NCBI GenBank assembly: GCA_030650875.1
Contig: JAUSDK010000049.1
Coordinates: 1-35,468, forward strand
DNA length: 35,468 nucleotides
Direction: 5' to 3'
Source: Polaromonas sp.
GTDB lineage: Bacteria > Pseudomonadota > Gammaproteobacteria > Burkholderiales > Burkholderiaceae_C
Below, in pieces: positions 13,848 to 21,488 of this stretch. The first letter of the stretch is position 1, and every line of letters starts with the position of its first letter. The notes under the pieces were generated by a model. It searched no databases. It was not told the DNA's origin and saw only the letters and a program-made list of their open reading frames with translations. The position numbers and the translations under genes are program-made.

Positions 13848-16800
13848 TCAAAGCACATGCAGCACCCTGGGTAGCGTGAATAGAAAAGTAGCCCCGCGGC
13901 CCAGCGCGGCATCCGCCCAAAGACGGCCGCCATGCCGCGCAATCACCCGGCTCACCGTGGCCAGGCCAATGCCTGTTCCTGGAAACTCGGACACCGCATG
14001 CAGTCGCTGAAACGGGCTGAACAGCTTGTCGGCATAGGCCATGTCAAAACCGGCGCCATTGTCACGCACGAAAAATACGGGCCCGCCTGCGGCGTCGGAC
14101 TGTTGTCCTATGCAGATTTCGGCCATGGCTTGTTGCGCGCTGAACTTCCAGGCATTGCCCAGAAGGTTTTCCAGGGCCACCCTGAGCAGCCGCCCATCGC
14201 CATGGACGTGCAGGCTGCTGTCAATCTGCACGCTGACCGCGCGCTCGGGCTGGCGCAGCTGCCATTCGTCCAGAATATTGCGGGCCATCTCCGACAGATC
14301 GACAGGCTCGATACGCAATTGCGCCCGCGCCACTTGCGCCAGGGACAGCAAGTCTTCGATCAGCTGCCCCATCTGCGCCACCCCCATTTGAATGCGCGAC
14401 AGGTAGTGCTGCACCTTCTCGCCCGTCTCGCCCGACAACTGTTTGGCCAGCAAACGGCTAAAGCCATCAATCGTGTTGAGCGGCGAGCGCAGGTCGTGCG
14501 ACACCGAGTACGAGAAGGCTTCGAGCTCCTCGTTGGACAGGCGCAAGGCGGCTTCAATGGCCTTGATCTCGGAAATATCCGCGTCGATCCCGACCCAGAA
14601 GGCGACCGCACCGTGCGCATCCAGCACCGGGGAGGCCCGGTAGGCCATGGTGTGGCAGCTGCCATCCCGGGCCAGCAAGCGGCGGATGCCGGAAAAAGAT
14701 GATTGCGTGGCATTGGCGGCCTGCCAGTTGGCCCGCACATCCGCCACATCGTCGGGATGAAGCACGGCAAACCAGCGCTGGGTGCCGGTCCAGTCGTCCA
14801 GGGTGCCGCCCACCAGGTCAAACCATGCACGGTTGACGTAAGTCACCGCCCCATTGGGGTTGGCGGTCCAGACCACCTGCGGCGCCTGCTGGGCCAGCGC
14901 ACGAAACAAGGCCTCCTGGCGCGCCAGTGACGCGGTGCGCGCCACTACTTTTTGCTCCAGCCGCGCATTGAGCTGGCCGACTTCTTCCAGCAGACGGGCA
15001 TTTTCCATGGCGGCAGACGCCAGGTGGGCCAGTTCCATCGCGACATACTCGTCCTCCTGCGTGAACTCGCCCTCGTATTTGTCAGACAACTGCAGCAGCC
15101 CTATATTTTCCCCATTTCGCCCCACCAAGGGTATCGCCAGCCAGCCCCGCATGGGTAGGTAGGCGCTGGCGTTGCTGCCGCCGCCGTGCCAGCGCGGATG
15201 CGCCAGCAATTCGGCCTGGGTGATACGCAGCGAATGGTTGGTCTGGCACACCATCGCACGAATTTCGGCGCCGTCGGCGGGCTCAACCACATCACGGTAG
15301 GCCGCATATTTCTCGGACAGGGACCGCGCATGGGTGGCCTGCGCCCAATCCTGGCCGTGCGTCAGGCTGACCACCGACTGGTGCGCGCCAATCACCCCGC
15401 GCGCCTGCTCGGCCACCTCCTGCATCGTGCCCTCCAGCGTCTGGTGCCAGGTAATCGCCTGGGCGGCATCGGCGGCGCGCTGCAAGGTAAACAGATGCGC
15501 CTGGACCTCATGTTCGGCCTTGACCTGCTCGCTCATGTCCAGCGCCACCACAAAGCGCGCGTCCCGGCCGGCATACTGAACCGGCTGCGAAACGATGTTG
15601 ACCGGAAAAAGCGACCCGTCCTTGCGGCTGTGCACCCAGCGGCCTCGTCGCAAGGTCATGGCATCGATCAATTCCTCGCGCAAGCGGCCCGCCTCTGACT
15701 CGGTACGAATATCGAAGATGCTCATCGCCCGGAATTCGTCGGCCGAATAACCGTAGCTCTGCTGGGCCGCGCGGTTGACCGTCAGAAACTGCTTGCTGGC
15801 CATGTCAAATACCCACATCGGCAGGGGCGCCGCCTCAAACAGCGCCGCGTAGCGCTGCTCGCTGTCCATGACGGCCTGTTCGGCCAGCTTGCGGCGGGTG
15901 ATGTCCCGCTCCACGGCCACCCAGTGCGTGAACCAGCCTCTGGAGTCGGTAATCGGCACCATGTCGATCTCAACCCAGAACTCCTGCCCGCTCTTGGTGT
16001 AGTTGATCAACTCGGCGCGAACCGGCTCCCACTTGATGATCTTGGCGCGAATCCGGTCGAGTTCGGCACGCTGCGAGCGCGGACCCTGCAAAAAGCGCGG
16101 CGACCTGCCCAGCACCTCTTCACGGCGGTAGCCGGTGTGGCGCTCAAACGCGTCGTTGACAAAAACGAGGCGATGGCCGGGCTCGTCAACAGGCCCTGCC
16201 TCGGTGATCAGCACCATATCGTTCAGGCGGGCAATACAGGTTTCCAGCAACCGCAAATGCTCTTGCGACGCATGCTGCTCGGTGATGTCCCGGATCACCC
16301 CGGAGCGGCGCCCGGTTTGCTCACCCGCTCGGCCCTGAACCCGGTCGAGTTGCTGAATCCAGCGCACCGCGCCAAGCGGCGTGATGATGCGAAACGCCAG
16401 GTCCAGCGGCAGGCCTTCCCCGACAGCGGCATCGCGCCGGGCTTCAAAGGCGGCGCGATCGTCTGGATGGATTAACTCGATGAAAGCGTCATAGCTGCTG
16501 CCAACCCGCGGGCGATCCGTGCCCAGCACCTCGCAGGCCTCATCGGACCATCCCATCACGCGAGTTTCGAGGTCCATTTCCCAGTAACCTATGCACCCGA
16601 GACGCTGGGCATCGCGCAACTTTTCCTGGCTCGCCTGGCTCTGCGCCAGTTCGGCGGCCAGCGCATCATGGTGCTTTTGCAGTGATTCAGCCATGCCGTT
16701 GAATCCGGCGGCGATGGTGAAAAGCTCGTCCCCGCCATCCTGCCCGCGGGTCGGGATGCGCACATCCAGCCGGCCTTGCTCGACCTGGCGGGTGGCGTCA

Positions 16801-17735
16801 AGGATTTCCCGGGTCGGCTTGACAATGGTGCGCGCACCCATCGTCCAGGCAATCCATCCCCCCAGAAAAGCCATCAGCAGCAACACCGCCAGTTCCAGGC
16901 CAAACTGACGCTGGCTGGCGCCAATGGCCTGGCTGCGGTCCGCGCTGACCACCACGAAAACCGCCGATTCGGCTTGCGCGCTGCTGGGCATGAAGGCCCA
17001 TAGCCGCTGCTGGCCCGCGCCATCCAGACCCGCATGCACTCCCGTGCTCAAGGTTCTTATCGCCTCCTGCAACACAGGGCTGGCGGCTTTCTCCCCAACG
17101 GGCAAGGGCAGGTTGGCGGTCCCGGCAAGCAAGATGCCATTGCGGTCATGGATTCCCAGCGCAGCACCGGCAGGCACATGGATCGCCGCGATCGACTCGG
17201 CCATCTTGGTCAGATCAAGCGCCGCATAGGCGACGAAGGCAACGCGGCCCTGCGCGTCAAACACCGGCAGCGCAAAGGTGGTGGTCGGCTTGCCGGTCAC
17301 GCGCCCCACAAGGTATTCGCTGGACACAAAGCTGCGGCGGCTGACGGCATCACGAAAATAAGCACGGTCACCGAAGTAGAGCGGCGAAGGCGCGCCAGGA
17401 CCGAGGCAGCGCGCATAACCATCGGCGCCGATGATGCCCAGATTGGCATAGTCGGAAAACTGCCGTTTGAGATCACCCAGAAAACGGCTGCATCCCGCCT
17501 CCTGGCCGCCCGCGATGTCGGGCACATGGGCAATCACCGTCAACACCTGGTGCGCCGTCTCGGTCAGGCGCTGCTGGCTCGAAGCGGCCAGCGAGACCGC
17601 GAACCGCAGGTCGCTCTGCGCCCGCTCGATGGCGGCATCGGCATTGAGCCATGCATTGACCGCAGACAAACCAAAAAGGGGAACCATCGCGGCCACCACC
17701 AGCAGGACCAGGCGGGTCCTCAACGTCCTCTTCAT
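13848..17735 (-). CDS. Large membrane histidine kinase: Cache-like sensor, HAMP, PAS x4, GAF, HisKA, HATPase
   Basis: 1295 residues. A transmembrane helix (about 8-28), a periplasmic dCache-like sensor (about 35-270) and a second helix (about 280-300) lead into HAMP (about 300-355). PAS domains follow at about 375-485, 495-612 and 625-738, then GAF (about 760-915) and a coiled coil. The last PAS is at about 940-1058. HisKA has the intact motif FSYSVSH1080DLRSPL. The HATPase shows LLGNAWKF, DNGAGFD and GTGIGLATV. The second PAS resembles a LOV domain, but its flavin-adduct cysteine position is Pro (GRSPRFLQG, P546), so blue-light adduct chemistry is not expected. The C-terminal region is clearly related to the neighbouring 512-residue protein, suggesting duplication. 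It probably phosphorylates one or both clustered receivers. The signal is unknown. Confidence 0.93.
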   Translation of the reverse strand: MKRTLRTRLVLLVVAAMVPLFGLSAVNAWLNADAAIERAQSDLRFAVSLAASSQQRLTETAHQVLTVIAHVPDIAGGQEAGCSRFLGDLKRQFSDYANLGIIGADGYARCLGPGAPSPLYFGDRAYFRDAVSRRSFVSSEYLVGRVTGKPTTTFALPVFDAQGRVAFVAYAALDLTKMAESIAAIHVPAGAALGIHDRNGILLAGTANLPLPVGEKAASPVLQEAIRTLSTGVHAGLDGAGQQRLWAFMPSSAQAESAVFVVVSADRSQAIGASQRQFGLELAVLLLMAFLGGWIAWTMGARTIVKPTREILDATRQVEQGRLDVRIPTRGQDGGDELFTIAAGFNGMAESLQKHHDALAAELAQSQASQEKLRDAQRLGCIGYWEMDLETRVMGWSDEACEVLGTDRPRVGSSYDAFIELIHPDDRAAFEARRDAAVGEGLPLDLAFRIITPLGAVRWIQQLDRVQGRAGEQTGRRSGVIRDITEQHASQEHLRLLETCIARLNDMVLITEAGPVDEPGHRLVFVNDAFERHTGYRREEVLGRSPRFLQGPRSQRAELDRIRAKIIKWEPVRAELINYTKSGQEFWVEIDMVPITDSRGWFTHWVAVERDITRRKLAEQAVMDSEQRYAALFEAAPLPMWVFDMASKQFLTVNRAAQQSYGYSADEFRAMSIFDIRTESEAGRLREELIDAMTLRRGRWVHSRKDGSLFPVNIVSQPVQYAGRDARFVVALDMSEQVKAEHEVQAHLFTLQRAADAAQAITWHQTLEGTMQEVAEQARGVIGAHQSVVSLTHGQDWAQATHARSLSEKYAAYRDVVEPADGAEIRAMVCQTNHSLRITQAELLAHPRWHGGGSNASAYLPMRGWLAIPLVGRNGENIGLLQLSDKYEGEFTQEDEYVAMELAHLASAAMENARLLEEVGQLNARLEQKVVARTASLARQEALFRALAQQAPQVVWTANPNGAVTYVNRAWFDLVGGTLDDWTGTQRWFAVLHPDDVADVRANWQAANATQSSFSGIRRLLARDGSCHTMAYRASPVLDAHGAVAFWVGIDADISEIKAIEAALRLSNEELEAFSYSVSHDLRSPLNTIDGFSRLLAKQLSGETGEKVQHYLSRIQMGVAQMGQLIEDLLSLAQVARAQLRIEPVDLSEMARNILDEWQLRQPERAVSVQIDSSLHVHGDGRLLRVALENLLGNAWKFSAQQAMAEICIGQQSDAAGGPVFFVRDNGAGFDMAYADKLFSPFQRLHAVSEFPGTGIGLATVSRVIARHGGRLWADAALGRGATFLFTLPRVLHVL

Positions 17736-17781
17736 GGTTTGTCTTTATAAAAGGCGCCCGGACGCAGCGCCCCGTAAACGC

Positions 17782-18222
17782 TCAGGCCGCAGCAATGGAT
17801 TCATTGACATCCAGCCAATAGGCCTGCAGGCGATCGAGCTTTTTGGTGAAGTCCGCAAAATCAACGGGCTTGCGCACAAAGCCGTTCGCGCCGCTTTGGT
17901 AGCACGCAACGATGTCGGACTGTTCGCTGGACGAGGTCAGCATGACCACCGGCACCAGCGCGGTCAGCGGGTTGGCGCGCACGCTGCGCAGCACATCCAG
18001 ACCCGACAGCTTGGGCAACTTCATGTCCAGCAAAATAAAAGACGGCTGCCTTTGGGTGTCACGGCCCTCATGAATGCCCCGACCAAACAGATAGTCCAGT
18101 GCCTGCGCGCCATCCCGGGCCACGGCGATCTCGGCCGTGACACCGTGCTCTTCGAGGGTCAGCACCGTCAACTCCAGATGGTCGGGATTGTCTTCAACTA
18201 CGAGTATCAGCTTGTCGCTCAT
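17782..18222 (-). CDS. CheY-like single-domain response regulator (Rcp1 type)
   Basis: 146 residues forming one receiver domain: acidic pair in VVEDNPDH (E10, D11), phospho-acceptor D66 in LLDMKLPKLSG, switch Thr in VVMLTSSSEQSD, and conserved Lys in VRKPVDF. The FILLDMKLPKL segment and the long alpha1-beta2 region match the Rcp1-like receivers paired with phytochrome and multi-PAS kinases. There is no output domain, so it probably relays phosphate or binds a partner. The ATG at 18222 has a strong AGGAGAGGTGAC ribosome site. It is first in the four-gene signalling cluster, 46 bp before the large kinase gene. The 104-bp gap upstream is A/T-rich (TATCAATTTGAGC, a run of seven T) and probably holds the cluster promoter; no -35/-10 pair was assigned with confidence. 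Confidence 0.93.
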   Translation of the reverse strand: MSDKLILVVEDNPDHLELTVLTLEEHGVTAEIAVARDGAQALDYLFGRGIHEGRDTQRQPSFILLDMKLPKLSGLDVLRSVRANPLTALVPVVMLTSSSEQSDIVACYQSGANGFVRKPVDFADFTKKLDRLQAYWLDVNESIAAA

Positions 18223-18326
18223 GTCACCTCTCCTGGATTGCGATCATCAGTTTCCCGATGGATTTTTTTGTTTCCATCATATTATCAATTTGAGCGCCAA
18301 TGTAATACTTTTGCACTCATACGGCT

Positions 18327-19313
18327 TCACCAGCGGGGAATTCCCTCATCTTTGAGCTGGCCGCGCAATTCGGCATAGTTGGGCACGATGGTGCGCACGG
18401 TGTCCCAAAAGCGCGGGCTGTGGTCCATCACCCGCAAATGGCTGAGCTCGTGAACCACCACATAGTCCATCACCGCAGGCTTGAAGTGCAGCAGGCGCCA
18501 GTTCAACCGGATGGACCCGTTGCTGCTCGCGCTGCCCCACCGTGTACTGGCGCTGGACAGGCTGAGCTTGTGCCACTGCACACCGAGCTGCGGGGCGAAA
18601 TGCGCCAGCCGCTCGGAAAAAATCTGCCGGGCCTGGCGCATCAGCCACGCCTGCACGGCGTCGCGGATTTGTTCGCGCGTGGCGCCAAGGGGGAGGCGCA
18701 GATGCAGGGCACGTTCCAGCTCCGCTGGCCAGGCGCCTTCGGGCAGACCGGTAGCGCGGTTGGCGGGTACGCCAGCCACCAGGGTTTTGAGTTCGGCGCT
18801 GAGGCCTCGCGCGGCGCCAGCCGGCGGATGCGCCTCAATCACCAGCCGCAAGGGCTCGCCCTGGAAAGGAAATACCGCGCCGTCCTTCCAGTCAATGCGC
18901 GCGGACTCCAGCCGCTCGTGGCGCTCGCGGGTTTGCCGGAGTTTTTGAAGAATCCAGCCCGACTTGTCGCGCACCGACTGGTCAATTTCATGGAGCGGAA
19001 CCCATTTGGGCGCGCTCACCGCAAGCCCTTCGGGCCCCACCGAAAATCCGATGCTACGGCGCGCGCTGCGCCTGAAGGCATAGGCCACCACCATGCCGCC
19101 CAGCAAGGCTTCGCGCGTCGCATGCGGGTGGCGGAACGCGGCCGGGGCATTATTAACGACAGTTTCAATAGCATCCCGAACCCGTCCGGGATGGGCTACA
19201 GGCACTTTTTCATTCGATTTCGGCGTTTTCCCAGCGGGCCCGGATGGCGCCGGGCTGACGGCCGGCACCGGCTCGAAGAGATCCCGTGTGAACTGAATAA
19301 GCCTGTGCATCAT
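18327..19313 (-). CDS. YgjP/DUF45-type zinc metallopeptidase
   Basis: 328 residues. The C-terminal zinc motif is H288-E-L-S-H292 with a third histidine H298 in HELSHLRVMDH, followed by SPRFWDTV. These are the hallmarks of the DUF45/YgjP family of predicted metal-dependent hydrolases related to M48/WLM peptidases. The preceding LSSASTRWGSASSNGSIRLNW segment is also characteristic. The N-terminal 60 residues are Pro/Lys-rich and variable. The biological substrate is not known. It is 33 bp downstream of plsC on the same strand, so it is probably the last gene of that operon. Two adjacent ATG codons (19313 and 19310) are possible starts and neither has a clear ribosome site. Confidence 0.9.
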   Translation of the reverse strand: MMHRLIQFTRDLFEPVPAVSPAPSGPAGKTPKSNEKVPVAHPGRVRDAIETVVNNAPAAFRHPHATREALLGGMVVAYAFRRSARRSIGFSVGPEGLAVSAPKWVPLHEIDQSVRDKSGWILQKLRQTRERHERLESARIDWKDGAVFPFQGEPLRLVIEAHPPAGAARGLSAELKTLVAGVPANRATGLPEGAWPAELERALHLRLPLGATREQIRDAVQAWLMRQARQIFSERLAHFAPQLGVQWHKLSLSSASTRWGSASSNGSIRLNWRLLHFKPAVMDYVVVHELSHLRVMDHSPRFWDTVRTIVPNYAELRGQLKDEGIPRW

Positions 19314-19346
19314 GGCGGTTTGACGGGGTGCAGCGGGGCGGCCGGC

Positions 19347-20108
19347 TCAGCCTTGCGGGGACGGGACCACGGGGGCCGCATAGGCCTCGGGGTCGAGCCG
19401 GTGCATTTCGGCTTCGATCCAGGCCTGGACTTCCAGCATCAACTCGTCGGGCTTGCGGCCGGTGCTGTCAATCGGCTTGCCGATGGAAATGTCGACGATA
19501 CCCGGTTTTTTAATGAAGGCCTTGCGCGGCCAGCATTTGGCAGACGTCACGGCAATCGGTATCACCGGCACACCGGCCTTGATCGCCAGCCGCGCGCCGC
19601 CCGACTTGTAGACGCCGGCCTGCCCGCGGTCAATGCGCGTGCCTTCGGGAAACATGATGACCCAGGTGCCCTGAGCCATCAGCCGCTTGCCCTGCTCGAC
19701 CACCTTGGCAAATGCCCGCGTGCCCTGGCTGCGGTCAATGTGGATCATGTCCATGCGCGCCATGGCCCAGCCAAAAAACGGAATGTAGAGCAGTTCTTTC
19801 TTGAACACATAGGCCAGCGGGTGCGGCATGATCGCCGGCATCGTCAGCGTCTCCCAGGTCGACTGGTGCTTGCACAGCAGCACGGCGGCGCTTTTCTCGC
19901 CGGTCGGCAGGTTTTCCATGCCGGTGATGCGGTTCTTGATGCCCAGGATGAAGGTGCCGCTGTCCACCGCCAGCTTCAGCCAGCGCGCGCACATCCAGTA
20001 CATGGTGGTGCTGTTGACAAAAAGAGAGGCGAACACCACAAAAAGCGCCCAAGGCATCACGGTCAGGATCATCCACAGCATGTGCAGGATGGAGCGAATC
20101 AGAGGCAT
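19347..20108 (-). CDS. plsC: 1-acyl-sn-glycerol-3-phosphate acyltransferase
   Basis: 253 residues. An N-terminal membrane helix (about 8-32) precedes the acyltransferase domain. The catalytic block reads H81-QSTW-E86, where most PlsC proteins have H-x4-D; Glu in this position is, as I recall, found in betaproteobacterial homologues. The second block FPEGTR (155-160) binds glycerol phosphate, and VPVIPIAV is the fourth block. It acylates lysophosphatidic acid to phosphatidic acid at the inner membrane. The gene sits 99 bp downstream of gmhB and upstream of the metallopeptidase gene, an order I recall from Burkholderiales genomes. It starts at the ATG at 20108 with a weak GGAA ribosome site. 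Confidence 0.94.
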   Translation of the reverse strand: MPLIRSILHMLWMILTVMPWALFVVFASLFVNSTTMYWMCARWLKLAVDSGTFILGIKNRITGMENLPTGEKSAAVLLCKHQSTWETLTMPAIMPHPLAYVFKKELLYIPFFGWAMARMDMIHIDRSQGTRAFAKVVEQGKRLMAQGTWVIMFPEGTRIDRGQAGVYKSGGARLAIKAGVPVIPIAVTSAKCWPRKAFIKKPGIVDISIGKPIDSTGRKPDELMLEVQAWIEAEMHRLDPEAYAAPVVPSPQG

Positions 20109-20184
20109 GTCAGTGGTTCCGGTGGGGGTGGGGTGTCAGGTAATTTTTATGATGTTGATGGGCCTTGGCCCTTGTACAACTTAC

Positions 20185-20208
20185 CGCTATCGCTATCGCT
20201 ATCGCTAT
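20185..20208. repeat. Four perfect tandem copies of the hexamer CGCTAT
   Basis: CGCTAT is repeated four times without a mismatch from 20185 to 20208. It sits immediately downstream of gmhB and overlaps its stop codon by one base, in the gap before plsC. Slippage would change the gmhB-plsC spacing in 6-bp steps without altering either protein frame. Confidence 0.9.
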
Positions 20209-20786
20209 CATTTTTTATCTTTTTCGGACAAGGGCGAAGCACCGCGCTCCAGGATGAAATCTGCAAACGCGGCCAGGTCGGCATGCAGCAAGGTGCCCGC
20301 GGGCAGGCCTTCGGGATGCCCGCCATTGCGGTAGTGTGCCGACTTGCCCGTCAGCACCAGGTGCGGCTCGCAGCCGGCAGCGGCGCCCGCCTGCAGGTCG
20401 CGCAGCGAGTCACCCGCCGTCGGCACGCCCAGAAGCTGCACGCCGAAGCGCGCACCGATCTGCTCAAACAGCCCGGGCAGCGGCTTGCGGCAGTTGCAGC
20501 TTTCCTCGGGGCTGTGCGGACAGTAAAACACCGCATCGACCCGCCCGCCCACGGCGGCCAGCAGCTTGTGCATCTTGGCGTGGATGGCATTGAGCGCCGC
20601 CACGTCGAACAAGCCGCGCCCCAGGCCCGACTGGTTGGAGGCAATCACCACCCGCCAGCCGCCCTGGTTGAGCCGGGCAATCGCTTCCAGCGCGCCGGGC
20701 AGCGGCAGCCATTCTTCGGGGGTTTTGACGAAATCATCGCTGTCCCTGTTGATGGTGCCGTCACGGTCAAGAATGATGAGTTTCAT
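20208..20786 (-). CDS. gmhB: D-glycero-D-manno-heptose 1,7-bisphosphate 7-phosphatase
   Basis: 192 residues. The HAD-family nucleophile motif is D7-R-D9-G-T. VIASNQSGLGRG is HAD motif II with its Ser/Thr. The GmhB-specific zinc loop is C89-P-H91...C97-N-C99 followed by the conserved RKP lysine, and the acidic motif is PTAGDSLRDL. The enzyme removes the C7 phosphate from heptose bisphosphate in ADP-heptose synthesis for the LPS inner core. The reading frame is open far upstream, but the family N-terminus MKLIILDRDGT fixes the start at the ATG at 20786. That ATG overlaps the TGA of the preceding membrane-protein gene (ATGA), so translation is probably coupled. The Lys-rich C-terminus ends at the CGCTAT repeat. 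Confidence 0.95.
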   Translation of the reverse strand: MKLIILDRDGTINRDSDDFVKTPEEWLPLPGALEAIARLNQGGWRVVIASNQSGLGRGLFDVAALNAIHAKMHKLLAAVGGRVDAVFYCPHSPEESCNCRKPLPGLFEQIGARFGVQLLGVPTAGDSLRDLQAGAAAGCEPHLVLTGKSAHYRNGGHPEGLPAGTLLHADLAAFADFILERGASPLSEKDKK

Positions 20787-21460
20787 GGTTTGATGATCAA
20801 AGAGGGGGCCGCCGGCAAAGTTGCCACAGGCGGCGCCAGCTGCCAATCGGTCACAAACAGCCCCCGAAAACGGCCGGGTGAAAACGCCAGCGCCAGCGTG
20901 TCGCCGGGCTTGATTTGCGCCGCCTGCGGCTCGTCCAGCAGCAGGCGGTGCGGCCCCTGCAGACCAGGCACCTGCAGTACCAGCGCCGTGCCGCCCATGC
21001 TGCGCACACTGGGCGGCTTGAACTGACTGGAGAGCACCTGTGCCAGGACTGCGCCGGGACGCAGTGCCTCGCCGGTCGCGGCGGCGTCGCGCAAGAACAA
21101 GCCCTGCTCGTTCAGGTGGCGCTGCAGCAAGGCGCCACTGCCGCCCAGCCAGAGCAGCACCCACAGCAGGCCCAGCACCGACGCGGCACGGCGCCCGCCC
21201 AGGCGGCGCAGCAGCCAGCCGCCCGCGAGCAGCGCCAGCGCGGCAAGCGCCAGCGGCCAGAACAACTCCACCCAACCCGACGGCACCGACACGGGCGCCA
21301 GCGGCAGCGCGGGCGTGCCGGGCAGGCGGTCGGTTGACAACTGCAGCACCCAGCGCAGCCCCACCAGCACGGCAGGCGGCGCAAACAGCAGCCAGGCGGT
21401 GTGCAGCGACGTCCATTGCGCCAGCCAGCCGGTCTGCGGGTGTGGGGCTGGATGGTTCAT
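20783..21460 (-). CDS. Small membrane protein of unknown function between glyS and gmhB
   Basis: 225 residues; I do not recognise a named family. There are three predicted transmembrane helices, at about 22-40, 63-86 and 93-113. A soluble C-terminal half of about 100 residues contains beta-strand-like segments (ALVLQVPGLQGPHRLLLDEP, LALAFSPGRFRGLFVTDWQ). Its start is 28 bp after glyS and its TGA overlaps the gmhB ATG, so it belongs to the same operon. The strong coding bias and the overlap on both sides support a real gene. A role in the envelope is a guess based only on topology and on gmhB and plsC as neighbours. Confidence 0.75.
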   Translation of the reverse strand: MNHPAPHPQTGWLAQWTSLHTAWLLFAPPAVLVGLRWVLQLSTDRLPGTPALPLAPVSVPSGWVELFWPLALAALALLAGGWLLRRLGGRRAASVLGLLWVLLWLGGSGALLQRHLNEQGLFLRDAAATGEALRPGAVLAQVLSSQFKPPSVRSMGGTALVLQVPGLQGPHRLLLDEPQAAQIKPGDTLALAFSPGRFRGLFVTDWQLAPPVATLPAAPSLIIKP

Positions 21461-21488
21461 GGCGTGCTCATGCGAAGTCAGGGCGCAC

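Noticed and set aside
20160-20171. GGGCC-TT-GGCCC short palindrome between gmhB and plsC as a terminator
   Set aside because: The stem is short with a 2-nt gap and no T-run on either side.
18420-21026. 868-codon plus-strand open frame, and similar very long plus-strand frames at 21315-23726, 24559-27171 and 11387-13150
   Set aside because: They lie opposite recognised minus-strand genes (plsC, gmhB, glyS, glyQ, lnt, corC, the kinase). Their translations are His/Gln/Arg/Gly-rich with no family motif, as expected for antisense shadows in GC-rich DNA.
20787-21416. In-frame N-terminal extension of gmhB giving a 402-residue fusion
   Set aside because: The extension overlaps the membrane-protein gene in another frame and is low-complexity Ala/Gly/Arg. 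The GmhB family start MKLIILDRDGT follows an ATGA overlap.
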